A DNA stretch of 64,000 nt from Pandoraea sp. (GCF_004297875.1 NZ_SCSK01000067.1:124001-188000); one strand, 5' to 3'; positions 50,141 through 61,458 are shown, counted from the stretch's first letter. The notes: generated by a model from the letters alone, not told the origin. Made by a program: numbers and translations.

Positions 50141-51205
50141 ATGACGTCGTTCTCGCTGGCGGAACTGGTGGCGAAATTCGGCGGTGAACTCATCGGCGAT
50201 AGCGAGACGACGGTCACGGGACTGGCGCCGCTGGAACATGCCGAGCGCGGTCAACTGGCGTTTTTGTCGAATCCGCTGTATCTGAATCAGGTTGCGTCGT
50301 CTCGCGCCGGCGCGATCATTTTGGCGCGTCGCGATTTCGAAAAGGTCGAACGCACCTCTGGCCGTAACTGGATTATCGCGGCAAACCCCTACGCTTATTT
50401 TGCTCGCGTTGCGCAGTTGCTTGCCGCCTCCAATGCCCCTGCGGTGATTCCCGGCGTGCACGCCAGCGCAGTCATAGATCCATCGGCCCGCATTGCCGCC
50501 AGCGCGAGTATTGGGCCGAATACCGTCATCGAAGCCGGAGTGTTGATTGGCGAGCGGGTGTGCATACAGGCCAATTGCTTCGTCGGGCGCGGTACCGTGA
50601 TCGGCGACGACACGCTGATCTATGCCAATGTCACCCTCTATCATGGCAGTGTGATTGGCGCTCGCAACATCCTGCACGCAAGCGTGGTAATCGGTGCCGA
50701 CGGATTCGGATTTGCCCCCGATTTCTCCTCGCAGGGCGGCGAGTGGGTGAAGATCCCTCAGGTCGGTCGAGCGGTTCTAGAAGACGATGTCGAGGTTGGC
50801 GCCAGCACCAGCATCGATCGCGGTGCGATGGCTGATACCGTGATCGAGCGAGGCTGCAAAATCGATAATCAAGTGCAGATCGGCCACAATGTCCGGGTTG
50901 GCGCCTACACGGTGATCGCGGGTTGCGCGGGTATCGCGGGCAGCACGACGATCGGGCGCTACTGCATGATCGGCGGGGCGGCAGGTATCGCAGGGCACGT
51001 CACCATAGCCGATAGAGTGACGATCGCGGCAAAATCCGGGGTCACCAAATCGATCTCCAAGCCAGGCACCTACAGCAATGCCTTGACAGCAATTCCTCAT
51101 GCCGAGTGGAATAAAAATGCCGCCATCGTGCGCAATCTCGACAAGATGCGCGATCGAATCAAACAACTCGAGGCGATCGTCAAAGATTTGCAGAACACCA
51201 AATGA
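50141..51205 (+). CDS. lpxD: UDP-3-O-acylglucosamine N-acyltransferase LpxD
   Basis: A left-handed beta-helix acyltransferase (354 aa) that adds the N-linked acyl chain in lipid A synthesis. The N-terminal uridine-binding domain is followed by many hexapeptide repeats, then [13 protein letters not shown] and [22 protein letters not shown]. The start is the ATG at 50141. The stop overlaps the fabZ start by 4 bases (ATGA). Confidence 0.96.
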   Translation: MTSFSLAELVAKFGGELIGDSETTVTGLAPLEHAERGQLAFLSNPLYLNQVASSRAGAIILARRDFEKVERTSGRNWIIAANPYAYFARVAQLLAASNAPAVIPGVHASAVIDPSARIAASASIGPNTVIEAGVLIGERVCIQANCFVGRGTVIGDDTLIYANVTLYHGSVIGARNILHASVVIGADGFGFAPDFSSQGGEWVKIPQVGRAVLEDDVEVGASTSIDRGAMADTVIERGCKIDNQVQIGHNVRVGAYTVIAGCAGIAGSTTIGRYCMIGGAAGIAGHVTIADRVTIAAKSGVTKSISKPGTYSNALTAIPHAEWNKNAAIVRNLDKMRDRIKQLEAIVKDLQNTK

Positions 51206-51666
51206 ACCAGAACACCGTCAAAATCGATATTCACCAGATTCTCAAGCTGCTGCCGCACCGCTACCCCATGCTGTTGGTTGATCGCGTCATCGAGCTCGAG
51301 CCCCACAAGAGCATCACGGCGATCAAAAACGTGACGATCAATGAGCCGTTCTTTACTGGTCATTACCCGCAACGGCCCGTGATGCCCGGGGTGCTGATCA
51401 TCGAGGCCCTGGCGCAGACCGCGGCTTTATTGACATTCTCAGAAGACACCGAGCACGGTGAGGATTCGCTGTATTACTTCGTCGGCATCGATGGTGCTCG
51501 TTTCAAGCGGCCCGTCGAGCCGGGCGATCAGATGGTGCTTCATGTCGACTTCGAGCGTTTTTTGCGCGGCATCTGGAAGTTCAAGGGGCGGGCAATGGTT
51601 GATGGCGTCGTTGCTGCAGAGGCCGAGTTCATGTGCATGATCAAGAAGAACCCTGAAGCCAACTGA
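51202..51666 (+). CDS. fabZ: 3-hydroxyacyl-ACP dehydratase FabZ
   Basis: A hotdog-fold dehydratase (154 aa) of fatty acid synthesis. [17 protein letters not shown] and the catalytic [22 protein letters not shown] are present. It competes with LpxA for the same acyl-ACP substrates, which explains its place between lpxD and lpxA. Confidence 0.97.
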   Translation: MNQNTVKIDIHQILKLLPHRYPMLLVDRVIELEPHKSITAIKNVTINEPFFTGHYPQRPVMPGVLIIEALAQTAALLTFSEDTEHGEDSLYYFVGIDGARFKRPVEPGDQMVLHVDFERFLRGIWKFKGRAMVDGVVAAEAEFMCMIKKNPEAN

Positions 51667-51682
51667 CGGGTACCGGAACAAG

Positions 51683-52474
51683 ATGGCGAATATCCACTCC
51701 ACCGCGATTGTCGACCCGAAAGCGACACTGGCAGACGACGTGTCGATCGGCCCTTATGCGGTCATTGGCCCCGATGTCACGTTGGGCAGCGGTACTCAAA
51801 TCGGTTCTCACAGCGTGGTCGAAGGGCATACGACGCTTGGCAAGGACAACCGCATCGGCCATTTCGCCTCGGTCGGCGGCATGCCGCAGGATATGAAATA
51901 TCGGGGTGAGCCGACTCGGCTGGAGATCGGTGATCGCAACACAATCCGCGAATTCACCACGATTCACACGGGCACCGCGCAGGATGCGGGAGTCACCCGT
52001 ATCGGCAACGATAACTGGATCATGGCCTACGTGCATATCGCGCACGATTGCCAGGTCGGCAACAATACGGTGTTCTCCAGCAACGCCCAGATTGCTGGGC
52101 ACGTGCATGTCGGTGACTGGGCCATTCTCGGCGGCATGGCGGGGGTGCACCAATTCGTGCGCATCGGCGCGCACGCGATGCTCGGTGGCGCCTCTGCACT
52201 CGTGCAGGACATCCCTCCCTTCGTGATTGCCGCCGGCGACAAGGCGGTACCGCACGGCGTCAACGTCGAAGGTCTGCGGAGGAGAGGATTTTCCGCCGAG
52301 ACCATTGCCGCGCTGCGCAACGCATACAAACTGGTCTACAAGAGCGGTTTGACACTCGAGGAAGCCAAGTTGCAGATTTCCGCGTTGGCGGCCGCTGAGA
52401 CGGGGGCCGTGGCCGACGCGCTGCGCTGTTGGCTCGATTTCCTGAATACGGCCACACGCGGCATCATTCGCTGA
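51683..52474 (+). CDS. lpxA: UDP-N-acetylglucosamine acyltransferase LpxA
   Basis: The first enzyme of lipid A synthesis (263 aa). Hexapeptide repeats run from the N-terminus, starting with [20 protein letters not shown]. The catalytic His lies in [13 protein letters not shown], and [19 protein letters not shown] leads to the C-terminal helical domain. It lies 16 bases after fabZ. Confidence 0.97.
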   Translation: MANIHSTAIVDPKATLADDVSIGPYAVIGPDVTLGSGTQIGSHSVVEGHTTLGKDNRIGHFASVGGMPQDMKYRGEPTRLEIGDRNTIREFTTIHTGTAQDAGVTRIGNDNWIMAYVHIAHDCQVGNNTVFSSNAQIAGHVHVGDWAILGGMAGVHQFVRIGAHAMLGGASALVQDIPPFVIAAGDKAVPHGVNVEGLRRRGFSAETIAALRNAYKLVYKSGLTLEEAKLQISALAAAETGAVADALRCWLDFLNTATRGIIR

Positions 52475-52491
52475 GGTCTGAGGGCCACGCG

Positions 52492-53661
52492 ATGACTATG
52501 CCATCGGGAGGACTGCGCCTGGCAATGGCCGCCGGAGAGCCCTCCGGTGACCTGCTGGGCGGCGCATTGCTGTCGTCCTTGTCGGCGCGACTGCCGATCG
52601 ATACCACCTATTTCGGCATTGGCGGCCCCAAGATGAGCGCCGCCGGTTTTCACGCAAATTGGCCGATCGACAAGCTGGCCGTACGCGGCTACGTCGAGGT
52701 ACTGCACAATTTGCGGGATATCCTGGCGATTCGCCGTGATCTGCGGCGCACCTTGCTCGCCACGCCGCCGGATATCTTCATCGGCATCGATGCGCCTGAT
52801 TTCAATTTTTCTGTCGAGGAAGCGCTACGCGCGGCCGGCGTGCCGGTTGCGCATTTCGTCAGCCCGTCGATTTGGGCATGGCGCGGAGGCAAGATAAAAA
52901 AGATCCGGGGCGCGGTCGACCACATGCTGTGTCTGTTTCCATTCGAGCCGGAAATCTATCATCGCGCCGGCGTTGCCGCGACGTTCGTCGGGCACCCGTT
53001 GGCAGACGTCATTCCCATGTGCCCCGATCCGGCTGCTGCACGCCGGCGTCTCGGCCTCTCTGAAGAGGGCCAGATCGTCGCGGTCTTGCCCGGCAGTCGG
53101 CGTGCCGAAATTGCATTGCTGACACCGGTCTTCCTTGCCGCGATGGCATTGATGCAGACGCGTCAGCCTGGTTTGCGGTTCGTGCTGCCGGCTGCCTCCG
53201 AGACGCTGCGCGAGCAGTTGCGGCCGCTGCTCGCCGCCTATCCCGAACTGGCGCTGACAGTGACCCGGGGAGCCTCCCACGATGCCCTCGAAGCCGCTGA
53301 TGCGGTATTGCTGGCCAGCGGAACGGCAACGCTGGAAGCCGCCTTATACAAAAAGCCGATGGTCATTTCCTACAAGGTCCCTTGGCTGACAGCGCAACTG
53401 ATGAAGCGCATGGGGTATTTGCCCTACGTCGGCTTACCGAATGTGCTCGCCGGTCGCTTCGTCGTGCCCGAACTGCTGCAGGAGGCCGCTACGCCGGAGG
53501 CGCTCGCCGAGGCGACGCTCTCGCAGTTGAACGACGATGACAATCGACGCACCCTGGCTGATTTGTTTACCGAAATGCACGTCACGCTCAAACGGGATGC
53601 CGCCGCGCGCGCGGCCGACGTGATTGTCGGAATGCTGCCGGCCGGCCGGAGCGCAGGATGA
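52492..53661 (+). CDS. lpxB: Lipid-A-disaccharide synthase LpxB
   Basis: A glycosyltransferase (389 aa) that joins two lipid A precursors. The N-terminus [40 protein letters not shown] and [17 protein letters not shown] are family motifs. The start is the ATG at 52492. It overlaps rnhB by 4 bases. Confidence 0.97.
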   Translation: MTMPSGGLRLAMAAGEPSGDLLGGALLSSLSARLPIDTTYFGIGGPKMSAAGFHANWPIDKLAVRGYVEVLHNLRDILAIRRDLRRTLLATPPDIFIGIDAPDFNFSVEEALRAAGVPVAHFVSPSIWAWRGGKIKKIRGAVDHMLCLFPFEPEIYHRAGVAATFVGHPLADVIPMCPDPAAARRRLGLSEEGQIVAVLPGSRRAEIALLTPVFLAAMALMQTRQPGLRFVLPAASETLREQLRPLLAAYPELALTVTRGASHDALEAADAVLLASGTATLEAALYKKPMVISYKVPWLTAQLMKRMGYLPYVGLPNVLAGRFVVPELLQEAATPEALAEATLSQLNDDDNRRTLADLFTEMHVTLKRDAAARAADVIVGMLPAGRSAG

Positions 53662-54284
53662 ACCGCCGGCACAACGCCTCGCAAATCGCCCTTGCGTTCG
53701 ACGCCCCCGACGATCTGGCGTGCGGCGTCGACGAGGCTGGGCGCGGCCCGCTTGCCGGCCCGGTGGTGGCCGCCGCGGTCATTCTTGATCCGGCCCGGCC
53801 AATCGGCGGGTTGGCCGATTCCAAAAAGCTTACGGCAAAGCGGCGCGAAGTGCTTTACGAGCAAATCCAGGAAAGGGCGTTGGCATGGCATATCGCGCTT
53901 GCCGACGTCGAGGAAATCGATCGCCTGAACATTCTGCATGCAACCATGCTGGCGATGCAGCGTGCGATCGCTGGATTGCAGCCACAGCCGACGTTGGCCC
54001 TGATCGACGGTAATCGCTGTCCGACCCTGCCGATGCGCGCCGAGGCAATCGTCAAGGGCGATGACAAGGTCGCCGCGATTTCCGCCGCGTCGATTCTGGC
54101 CAAGGTATCGCGTGACCGGATGCTTTGCACGCTGCACGCAAGCTACCCGCAGTATGGCTTCGATGTCCATAGTGGCTATCCGACGCCGCAGCATTTGGCC
54201 GCGTTGCGTGAATTCGGTGCGACCCCTCATCATCGGCGATCCTTTGCCCCGGTGCGTGACGTATTGGCGGCGACCAGCGCTTAA
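53658..54284 (+). CDS. rnhB: Ribonuclease HII
   Basis: An endonuclease (208 aa) that removes ribonucleotides from DNA. The catalytic residues are in [20 protein letters not shown] (Asp-Glu) and further Asp residues follow in LIDGNR and [29 protein letters not shown] is the C-terminal signature. It is coupled to lpxB by a 4-base overlap. Confidence 0.96.
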   Translation: MNRRHNASQIALAFDAPDDLACGVDEAGRGPLAGPVVAAAVILDPARPIGGLADSKKLTAKRREVLYEQIQERALAWHIALADVEEIDRLNILHATMLAMQRAIAGLQPQPTLALIDGNRCPTLPMRAEAIVKGDDKVAAISAASILAKVSRDRMLCTLHASYPQYGFDVHSGYPTPQHLAALREFGATPHHRRSFAPVRDVLAATSA

Positions 54285-54293
54285 GGACCCGGC

Positions 54294-55076
54294 ATGAAGC
54301 ACATCACCTCCAAGGACAATGCGTTTTTCAAGCACCTGAAGCAGCTCGCGCACTCCAGCCAGCAGCGGCGCCGGGCCGGCAATGCGCTGCTCGAGGGCAT
54401 CCATCTGGCCGATGCCTATCTGGATGCCTGCGGTCAGCCGCTGCACTGCGTGGTGTCGGAGTCGGCGCTGGACAGCGCCGGCGTGCAGGACGTGCTCGCG
54501 CGGGTCGACAGCGAGCGTCTGATCTGCCTGCCCGAGGCGCTCTTTCACGGCCTGAGCACCGTCGTCAACGGTATCGATCTGCTTTTCGTGGTAACGGTGC
54601 CAACGGGGCGGTTACCGGAGCATCAATCCACGGACTGCGTGATTCTCGACGCCGTACAGGACGCCGGTAATGTCGGCTCAATTCTGCGCAGTGCGGCTGC
54701 CGCCGGTATTCCGGACGTCTATTGCACCGCGGGGACAGCCTTTTGCTGGTCGGCCAAAGTATTGCGGGCCGGCATGGGGGCGCACTTCCTGCTCAATATC
54801 GTGGAGCACTGCACATTCGAAGGACTGGCTCCGCGGCTCTCGGGGCAAATTCTGGCAACTACCTCCCACGCCGACCAGACCATCTACCAACAGGATCTGA
54901 CGCAACCGGTAGCGTGGATTTTCGGTAACGAGGGCGCGGGGGTCTCGGAACCTTGGATGAGCGTAGTGACCCATCCAGTCAAAATTCCGCAACCCGGCGG
55001 CATGGAGTCGCTCAACGTGGCGGCCAGCGCCGCCGTGTGCCTGTTCGAGGCGGTTCGCCAGCGCAGCCGGCCATAG
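54294..55076 (+). CDS. TrmH/SpoU-family RNA methyltransferase
   Basis: A SAM-dependent 2'-O-methyltransferase (260 aa) with the SPOUT knot. Motif 1 is DAVQDAGNVGSILRSAAAAG (about 122-141), motif 2 is WIFGNEGAGVS and motif 3 is IPQPGGMESLNVAASAAVCLFE. An N-terminal substrate-binding domain precedes the catalytic domain, as in RlmB. The target nucleotide (rRNA or tRNA) cannot be read from sequence. It lies 9 bases after rnhB and converges on ppsR. Confidence 0.92.
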   Translation: MKHITSKDNAFFKHLKQLAHSSQQRRRAGNALLEGIHLADAYLDACGQPLHCVVSESALDSAGVQDVLARVDSERLICLPEALFHGLSTVVNGIDLLFVVTVPTGRLPEHQSTDCVILDAVQDAGNVGSILRSAAAAGIPDVYCTAGTAFCWSAKVLRAGMGAHFLLNIVEHCTFEGLAPRLSGQILATTSHADQTIYQQDLTQPVAWIFGNEGAGVSEPWMSVVTHPVKIPQPGGMESLNVAASAAVCLFEAVRQRSRP

Positions 55077-55098
55077 GAGGCGGCCGCACGCAGGCTCA

Positions 55099-55950
55099 TC
55101 AATAGCCGTCGCGCTCCAGACGTACTTCTTGCAGGATCGTCGTGGCGATTTCCTCGATCGACTTGTGCGTGGACGACAGCCATTTGATGCCCTCGCGCCG
55201 CATCATGGCTTCAGCCTCGTTCACTTCATAGCGGCAGTTCTCGAGCGACGCATACTTGCTGCCCGGCCGACGTTCATTGCGAATTTCGGAGAGCCGCGTC
55301 GGGTTGATCGACAAACCGAACAGCTTGTGCTTGAAGTGGCTCAGCGCCGATGGCAGGCGACCGCGCTCGAAATCGTCAGGGATCAGCGGATAATTTGCCG
55401 CCTTGACGCCATATTGCAGTGCCAGATAGAGGCTGGTCGGTGTTTTGCCGCTGCGCGACACACCCACCAGAATGACATCGGCGCTCTCGAGATTCTTGTC
55501 GGACTGCCCGTCATCATGAGCCAGCGAAAAATTGATCGCCTCGATACGATTCTTATAGGCGTCGCTATCCGCATTCTGGTGAAAACGTCCGATCGCATGC
55601 GTCGACTTCAGCTCCAGCTCGTGTTCCAGCGGTTCGATGAATTTCTGGAACATGTCGAGCACCAGGCCCCGCGTGCGCGTCACGATCGCATTGGCTTTGC
55701 TGTTGACCAGCGTGGTGAATACGATCGGGCGAACCCCTTCGACGCGCTCCACCTCATTGATTCGGCTGGCCGCCTCGTATGCCTTGTCGACCGAGTCCAC
55801 AAAAGGCAACCGGATCAGGCGAAAGCGCATTTCGAACTGCGTGAGAATGGAATGCGCAAAGGTTTCAGCCGTAATGCCGGTGCCGTCCGATACCAAAAAG
55901 ACGGGGCGGGGCGGGCGATCGGTCACGGCAGGCAGGTCGGAGGAGTTCAT
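55099..55950 (-). CDS. ppsR: PEP synthase regulatory kinase/pyrophosphorylase PpsR
   Basis: A bifunctional DUF299-family enzyme (283 aa) that inactivates PEP synthase by ADP-dependent phosphorylation and reactivates it with phosphate. The N-terminus has [16 protein letters not shown] and the P-loop is [19 protein letters not shown]. The start is the ATG at 55950, preceded by weak purine-rich sequence. It is divergent from ppsA, its likely target, but a group II intron now lies between the two genes. Confidence 0.95.
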   Translation of the reverse strand: MNSSDLPAVTDRPPRPVFLVSDGTGITAETFAHSILTQFEMRFRLIRLPFVDSVDKAYEAASRINEVERVEGVRPIVFTTLVNSKANAIVTRTRGLVLDMFQKFIEPLEHELELKSTHAIGRFHQNADSDAYKNRIEAINFSLAHDDGQSDKNLESADVILVGVSRSGKTPTSLYLALQYGVKAANYPLIPDDFERGRLPSALSHFKHKLFGLSINPTRLSEIRNERRPGSKYASLENCRYEVNEAEAMMRREGIKWLSSTHKSIEEIATTILQEVRLERDGY

Positions 55951-56188
55951 ATGGGGGGCGGCCAAGCGAGGGGCGGTTCGGTTTTTTGCATCGCAAAATG
56001 CAGCTTCGCACGGTAGAATAGCGGCAACTGTGCGACACGTGCTCGTGTCCGGATCGGACCTCGTCCGTAATAGAGGAAGCCCCAACCGTGAGGCGGGCGG
56101 TAGATTATAAAACGATTTATCTGAACAAGGCTTGTCCTTAGGGTCAGAGGAAACAGCAAAGTCGGGTCGTCACGGCCTGGCTTTGCCG
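55951..56188. other. ppsR upstream region before the intron
   Basis: 238 bases. On the minus strand a TATAAT (plus-strand 56104-56109) in an AT-rich patch about 155 bases before ppsR may be its -10 element, without a good -35. At the right end a hairpin GCAAAGTCGGG/CCTGGCTTTGC (56154-56185 area) directly precedes the proposed intron start. Confidence 0.4.
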
Positions 56189-57086
56189 GTGTAGAGACTG
56201 TTGGGCGGTTTCACCAACAGTCCTCGCACCGCAACTACCTGATTACCGTCAGGTACCGCAGTCGGCGGCATCATTTCCGCCGACAAGGCGGGGGTAATGG
56301 TTGTGCTTTCGAGCCTTCGAGCTCCGGATTGTGAAAAGGAAACGAGCGAAGCTCGGTGTGTCATTGTTCGACCCCATCCGAGGCTTGGGTGGGTGTAGTG
56401 AACCTGCTATACGACTAGCAGTAGCCTAGGAAGACATGCGTTGCTGGTAACGGCAGGGTGTGAAGCTCTTCCGACAACGTATCCCCCGGAAGTTTCGGGC
56501 GTGTCGATCCTGTGAAGGGTCGGTGCGGATACTCCTAGCAGCAAGGGGGTAAAGGAGCAAGGCTGGCTGAAATGGTCAACGTAAAGTGAACTGCTGATAA
56601 ACCTCGTCACTATTGAAGAGCCAAAGCTGCTTGCGGTATCGGGCTCTAGCCAAAATGGCATGCGGTCGGTTGACCCACTGGTTGCTTGGGTTACGTCGTC
56701 ATCAGACCGTCGGGGAAAAGGCAGGACCTGCCTCAGTCGTGTGACATGCCGGGAACGTGGTAAGCCCGTATCGTCGCTGGTCGAAGTCGACCAGCAAGGT
56801 GTTCCGCGAGGGGCACTGATGGCGGTGCGGGTATGGGATGACGGAAAAAGCGAAGGCTGGCCTGTAATCGGCCGGATAGGGGTTGAGACATTACCCCACG
56901 CGAAAGCGAGCCCACTTCCGTCTGGTCTACCGTCGTAAGACGGTCTGACTGACCTTTAGAAAACTGGTGGCGGTACGGACGTGTTCGTGCCGCCTTTGAA
57001 ATATTCCCCGCGGGGGGCGTTATCGCTCCCCGCAGGGGGAAGATGCGCCTCCCGTCTGGGGATTTCTTCCAGATGAGGAGAGCAGC

Positions 57087-58790
57087 ATGAAAGTATCAAT
57101 CCGAAAGGATGGATCTGCGCCCTCCCATGGGCCGGACGACTGGCACGCTATTGATTGGCGCCGGGTTGAACGGACCGTGAAGGGAATGCAGATTCGAATT
57201 GCGAAGGCGACGCGGGAAGGCAAATGGCGCAAGGTGAAAGCCCTGCAACGGATGCTGACCCGCACGTTGTCCGCGAAGCTGTATGCGGTACGACGTGTTA
57301 CGCAAAATACTGGCGCGCGAACGGCGGGAGTCGATCGCGAACTGTGGGAAACGCCTGAGAATCGACTGGCAGCAGTCGGCAGGTTGGAGCAGCGTGGGTA
57401 TCGACCTATGCCATTACGGCGGGTTTATATCCCGAAGGCCAATGGAAAGAAGCGTCCTCTGGGCATTCCGACCATGCGAGACAGGGCGATGCAGGCCCTG
57501 TATCTGCTGGCCCTCGAGCCGGTGGCAGAGTCCACGAGCGACCCGAACTCGTATGGGTTTAGGAGAAATCGCTCGACGGCCGATGCCATGTCCCAGCTGT
57601 TTGTTTCCTTATCCGCGAAGGTTTCGGCCAAGTGGGTACTGGAAGCGGACATCAAGGGATGCTTCGACCATATCAGCCATGACTGGCTGGAGAACCATGT
57701 CCCAATGGACAAGGTAATTCTTCGGAAGTGGCTGAAATCCGGTCTGCTGTATCAAGGTCGGTATCAGGCAACAGAAGCCGGTACGCCGCAGGGGGGCATC
57801 ATTTCCCCAACGCTGGCAAATATTGCGCTGAACGGGCTGGAATCGGAACTGGTGGCGCACCTTGGTGCGAAACTGGGCAAGGGGAAAGCCAGGAAGCTGA
57901 AAGTGAATGTGGTGCGGTACGCGGATGACTTCGTGATCACCGGCGTCTCGAAGGAGGTGCTGGAAAATGAGGTCCGACCTTGGGTGGAAGCTTTCCTGGC
58001 AGTACGGGGACTGCAACTATCTGAGGAGAAAACGCGGATTGTTCACATTGGCGAAGGCTTTGATTTCCTGGGGTGGAATTTCCGGAAGTACTCGGGAACG
58101 CTGCTCATCAAACCGAGCAAGAAGAACACGCAAGCGTTCTATCGCAAGGTGGCGGAAACGATCGGCAACAATATGACGGTGAAGCAGGAGAAACTGATTC
58201 GACTGCTGAACCCGATGCTACGGGGCTGGGCGCAATATCACAGTCCCGTGGTGGCCAAGCAGGCATACAGCCGCATGGAGCATCTGATATTTCAGAGGCT
58301 CTGGCGGTGGGCGAAGAGGCGACACTCCAACAAGAACACCGATTGGGTGAAAAAGAAATACTTTCACACAGTAGGTAAACGAAATTGGGTGTTTGCCACC
58401 CCCGCAGTCCGGAAAGATGGTAGTAAGGGGCTGCTCGAGCTGTACCAGATCAGCGGTACGGTGATTCAGCGGCACAAGAAGGTCAAAGGGGACTTTAGTC
58501 CCTTTGATCCGAGTATGGAGCAGTATGGCGAAGAGCTGCGACAGAAGCGTATGGAGAAATCCAGAAGCTATCTGAGACAGTGGTTCAGCCTGTACTCATC
58601 GCAGCAGGGCAACTGTGCACTCTGCGGTGAAGCACTCGAGTTTGATAATGGCTGGCACGACCATCATTTGGTGTACAAGATGCATGGCGGTACCAATGCG
58701 CTATCGAACCGAGTGCTGCTGCACCCTAACTGCCACCGACAGGTGCATGCTGGTAAAATTGCGGTAACTAAGCCGGTTCCGGTCAAGTAA
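57087..58790 (+). CDS. ltrA: Group II intron reverse transcriptase/maturase with HNH endonuclease
   Basis: The intron-encoded protein (567 aa), needed for splicing and retrohoming. The reverse transcriptase domain spans about 70-340, with [19 protein letters not shown] (115-133), [11 protein letters not shown] (231-241) and the catalytic YADD (278-281). The maturase X domain follows (about 365-450, [13 protein letters not shown]). The C-terminal HNH domain has CALC (510-513), [14 protein letters not shown] (524-537) and HPNCHRQVH (546-554). Nothing is missing, so it may be active. The ATG has GAGGAGAG upstream, and the gene lies in intron domain IV. Confidence 0.95.
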   Translation: MKVSIRKDGSAPSHGPDDWHAIDWRRVERTVKGMQIRIAKATREGKWRKVKALQRMLTRTLSAKLYAVRRVTQNTGARTAGVDRELWETPENRLAAVGRLEQRGYRPMPLRRVYIPKANGKKRPLGIPTMRDRAMQALYLLALEPVAESTSDPNSYGFRRNRSTADAMSQLFVSLSAKVSAKWVLEADIKGCFDHISHDWLENHVPMDKVILRKWLKSGLLYQGRYQATEAGTPQGGIISPTLANIALNGLESELVAHLGAKLGKGKARKLKVNVVRYADDFVITGVSKEVLENEVRPWVEAFLAVRGLQLSEEKTRIVHIGEGFDFLGWNFRKYSGTLLIKPSKKNTQAFYRKVAETIGNNMTVKQEKLIRLLNPMLRGWAQYHSPVVAKQAYSRMEHLIFQRLWRWAKRRHSNKNTDWVKKKYFHTVGKRNWVFATPAVRKDGSKGLLELYQISGTVIQRHKKVKGDFSPFDPSMEQYGEELRQKRMEKSRSYLRQWFSLYSSQQGNCALCGEALEFDNGWHDHHLVYKMHGGTNALSNRVLLHPNCHRQVHAGKIAVTKPVPVK

Positions 58791-58827
58791 GACGGGACTT
58801 TGAATAGGAAACTATTAATGTAGATTG

Positions 58828-58861
58828 GAGCCGTATGCGGTGAAAGTCGCACGTACGGTTC
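58828..58861 (+). ncRNA. Group II intron domain V
   Basis: The 34-base catalytic hairpin begins GAGCCGTATGCGG, has a GAAA-containing loop and a CG bulge, and ends TACGGTTC. The catalytic triad AGC is at 58829-58831. It is the most conserved part of the ribozyme and is intact. Confidence 0.93.
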
Positions 58862-58864
58862 TTA

Positions 58865-58899
58865 GGGGGCTCCTTCTCTGCAAAGAGAGGGAGCTACCC
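58865..58899 (+). ncRNA. Group II intron domain VI with branch-point adenosine
   Basis: GGGGGCTCCTTCTCT pairs with AGAGAGGGAGCTACCC around a GCAA loop, leaving a single unpaired A (58896) three pairs from the base. This is the expected position of the branch-point A. Confidence 0.85.
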
Positions 58900-58900
58900 G

Positions 58901-58986
58901 CCTGTTGGATAAGCAATTGCCTCAGACGCCGAACCGGCGCGGCGCCGCCGGACTTTTCGGCGCCAGTCGATTCCTTATCCAACAGG
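58901..58986. repeat. 86-base near-palindrome between intron and ppsA
   Basis: Perfect 13-bp outer arms CCTGTTGGATAAG (58901-58913) and CTTATCCAACAGG (58974-58986). Inside, GAC/GTC, GCCGAA/TTCGGC and CCGGCG/CGCCGG pair further, so the whole segment can fold into one long interrupted hairpin. It starts where the intron ends. Its role is unknown; the remaining 64 bases before ppsA show only an AGGGG ribosome binding site and no clear promoter. Confidence 0.75.
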
Positions 58987-59050
58987 TTGTGTGTCGCACT
59001 GTAAAGCCCAGACATGCAGCTCAGAATTTTTTCTCACTTTAGGGGCTTTT

Positions 59051-61444
59051 ATGACTAACGCAGCACACGACGGCGCCTACGTGGTGCCGTTTGAGCATTT
59101 GCGAATGACGGATGTCGACTCGGTGGGCGGCAAAAACGCGTCGCTCGGCGAGATGATCAGCCAGCTTGCCGAAGCAGGTGTGCGGGTGCCGGGCGGCTTT
59201 GCCACCACGGCGCACGCCTTCCGTGATTTCCTGGCGCATAACAACTTGACCGAGCGCATCGCGCAACGTCTTGCCGGGCTCGACATCGATAACGTCAAGG
59301 CGCTGGCCCAGGCCGGCGCCGAAATTCGGCAATGGATCGTCGAGGCACCGCTTCAACCGAAGCTTGAGGAAGAAATTCGCACGCATTTTCAAAAGCTTGC
59401 AGGCGATTCTTCGAGTGAGATGTCATTCGCGGTGCGATCCTCCGCCACTGCTGAAGATTTGCCCGATGCGTCGTTCGCCGGGCAGCAGGAAAGCTACTTG
59501 AACGTGGTCGGCATCGATGATGTGCTCGATCGCATCAAGCACGTGTTTGCCTCGCTCTACAACGATCGGGCAATCTCCTACCGTGTGCACAAGGGCTTCG
59601 AGCATGCCGAAGTGGCGTTGTCGGCGGGCGTGCAGCGCATGGTGCGCTCCGACTGCGGCGCGGCCGGCGTGATGTTCACGATCGACACGGAATCCGGCTT
59701 CAAGGATGTCGTCTTCATCACCGCCAGCTACGGGCTGGGTGAAACGGTGGTGCAGGGCGCCGTCAATCCCGACGAATTCTACGTTTTCAAGCCGACGCTG
59801 CAGCAAGGCAAGTATCCCATCATTCGGCGCACGATCGGCTCGAAACTGATCAAGATGGAGTTCACCCAGGCGGGCGAGGCTGGTCGCGTCAAGACCGTCG
59901 ACGTACCGCTCGAAATGCGCAACCGCTACGCCATCAGCGACAGCGACACGGTGGAGCTTGCCAAGTACGCCGTCATCATCGAGAAGCACTACGGCCGCCC
60001 GATGGATATCGAGTGGGGCAAGGACGGCAAGGACGGTAAAATTTACATCCTCCAGGCTCGACCCGAAACCGTCAAGAGCCAGGCCGCCGGCACCGTCGAG
60101 CAAAGATTCAAGCTCAAGGGCGCCGCACCGGTGCTGACCACCGGACGCGCGATTGGCCAGAAAATCGGTGCGGGTCCGGTCCGTGTCGTTCGCGATGCCT
60201 CCGAAATGGAGCGCGTGCAACCGGGTGACGTCCTGGTCGCCGACATGACCGATCCGAACTGGGAGCCCGTGATGAAGCGCGCCTCGGCGATCGTCACCAA
60301 CCGTGGCGGCCGCACCTGCCACGCGGCAATCATCGCGCGCGAACTCGGCGTGCCTGCGGTGGTCGGCTGCGGTGATGCGACCGAACGGCTGAAGGACGGC
60401 TCGCTGGTCACCGTGTCTTGTGCGGAAGGCGACGAGGGCAAGATCTACGACGGATTGCTGGAGACCGAAGTCACTGAAATCCAGCGCGGCGAGATGCCCA
60501 ACATCCCCATCAAGCTCATGATGAATGTGGGCAACCCCCAACTGGCGTTCGATTTTGCCCAACTGCCCAATCAGGGGGTTGGGCTGGCGCGCCTCGAATT
60601 CATCATCAACAACAACATCGGCGTACACCCGAAGGCGATTCTCGAGTATCCGAACGTCGATGCCGATTTGAAAAAAGCAGTCGAGTCGGTCGCGCGCGGG
60701 CATGCGTCGCCGCGCGCCTTCTATGTCGACAAGCTGGCCGAGGGCATTGCCACCATTGCCGCTGCCTTCTACCCGAAATCAGTCATCGTGCGTTTGTCCG
60801 ATTTCAAGTCGAACGAATACAAGAAACTGATCGGCGGTTCGCGTTACGAGCCGGACGAGGAAAACCCGATGCTGGGCTTCCGTGGCGCCTCGCGCTACAT
60901 TGCCGAGGATTTTGCGCTCGCCTTCGAAATGGAGTGCCTGGCGCTCAAGCGCGTGCGCGAAGAGATGGGACTGACCAACGTCGAGATCATGGTGCCGTTC
61001 GTGCGGACCCTCACGCAAGCCGAACAGGTCGTCAACCTGCTGGCCAGGCACGGTCTCAAGCGTGGTGAAAACGGCTTGCGCCTGATCATGATGTGCGAGG
61101 TGCCGTCCAATGCCATCCTGGCTGAGGAATTCCTCGCATTCTTCGACGGCTTCTCGATTGGCTCGAACGATCTGACCCAACTGACGCTTGGGCTGGATCG
61201 CGATTCCGGCATGGAACTGCTCGCCAAGGATTTCGACGAGCGCGACCCGGCGGTGCTTTTCATGCTGAGTCGCGCCATCAAGGCGTGTCTGGCCAACGGC
61301 AAATACGTCGGTATCTGCGGGCAGGGGCCGTCCGATCATCCGGATCTGGCCGAATGGTTGGCAAGGGAGGGCATTGCGTCGATGTCGCTCAACCCTGACA
61401 CGGTGATCGACACGTGGCAGCATCTGGCCAAGCTCAAGCTGTAA
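59051..61444 (+). CDS. ppsA: Phosphoenolpyruvate synthase
   Basis: Converts pyruvate, ATP and water to PEP, AMP and phosphate in gluconeogenesis. The 797-aa protein has an N-terminal ATP-grasp-like domain ([11 protein letters not shown] near residue 26), the phosphohistidine domain with catalytic His in [17 protein letters not shown], and a C-terminal TIM barrel with [16 protein letters not shown] and the catalytic Cys in [13 protein letters not shown]. The start is the ATG at 59051 with AGGGG upstream. The group II intron lies upstream in the same direction and may affect its expression. Confidence 0.97.
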   Translation: MTNAAHDGAYVVPFEHLRMTDVDSVGGKNASLGEMISQLAEAGVRVPGGFATTAHAFRDFLAHNNLTERIAQRLAGLDIDNVKALAQAGAEIRQWIVEAPLQPKLEEEIRTHFQKLAGDSSSEMSFAVRSSATAEDLPDASFAGQQESYLNVVGIDDVLDRIKHVFASLYNDRAISYRVHKGFEHAEVALSAGVQRMVRSDCGAAGVMFTIDTESGFKDVVFITASYGLGETVVQGAVNPDEFYVFKPTLQQGKYPIIRRTIGSKLIKMEFTQAGEAGRVKTVDVPLEMRNRYAISDSDTVELAKYAVIIEKHYGRPMDIEWGKDGKDGKIYILQARPETVKSQAAGTVEQRFKLKGAAPVLTTGRAIGQKIGAGPVRVVRDASEMERVQPGDVLVADMTDPNWEPVMKRASAIVTNRGGRTCHAAIIARELGVPAVVGCGDATERLKDGSLVTVSCAEGDEGKIYDGLLETEVTEIQRGEMPNIPIKLMMNVGNPQLAFDFAQLPNQGVGLARLEFIINNNIGVHPKAILEYPNVDADLKKAVESVARGHASPRAFYVDKLAEGIATIAAAFYPKSVIVRLSDFKSNEYKKLIGGSRYEPDEENPMLGFRGASRYIAEDFALAFEMECLALKRVREEMGLTNVEIMVPFVRTLTQAEQVVNLLARHGLKRGENGLRLIMMCEVPSNAILAEEFLAFFDGFSIGSNDLTQLTLGLDRDSGMELLAKDFDERDPAVLFMLSRAIKACLANGKYVGICGQGPSDHPDLAEWLAREGIASMSLNPDTVIDTWQHLAKLKL

Positions 61445-61458
61445 GCAAAGGCCGAAAA

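Larger units (their letters stand above)
56189..58903 (+). mobile_element. Group II intron with intact maturase
   Basis: A self-splicing retroelement of about 2.7 kb. The evidence is the encoded reverse transcriptase/maturase with HNH domain, a structured non-coding 5' region of about 900 bases, a clear domain V (58828-58861) and a domain VI with bulged branch-point A (58896). The 5' end is proposed at GTGTAG (56189), close to the GUGYG consensus. A possible EBS1 (CGGCAG, 56451-56456) could pair with IBS1 TTGCCG just upstream. The 3' end lies between 58899 and 58910 and could not be fixed because no AY end falls at the usual distance. A GTGCG at 56030 is a less likely 5' end. The intron has the same direction as ppsA. 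Maturase type suggests the CL (chloroplast-like, IIB) lineage. Confidence 0.85.

Noticed and set aside
56660-56938. Small ORFs within the 5' part of the group II intron
   Set aside because: They lie in ribozyme domains I-III, where RNA structure and not coding explains the sequence.
58901-58986. Integron attC site
   Set aside because: GTTGGAT and ATCCAAC fit the attC core consensus, but they occur in the reverse order (GTTRRRY first, RYYYAAC last) from a real attC on either strand, and no integrase or cassette is present.
59423-60703. 426-aa minus-strand ORF opposite ppsA
   Set aside because: Antisense to the conserved catalytic domains of PEP synthase and without recognisable motifs.
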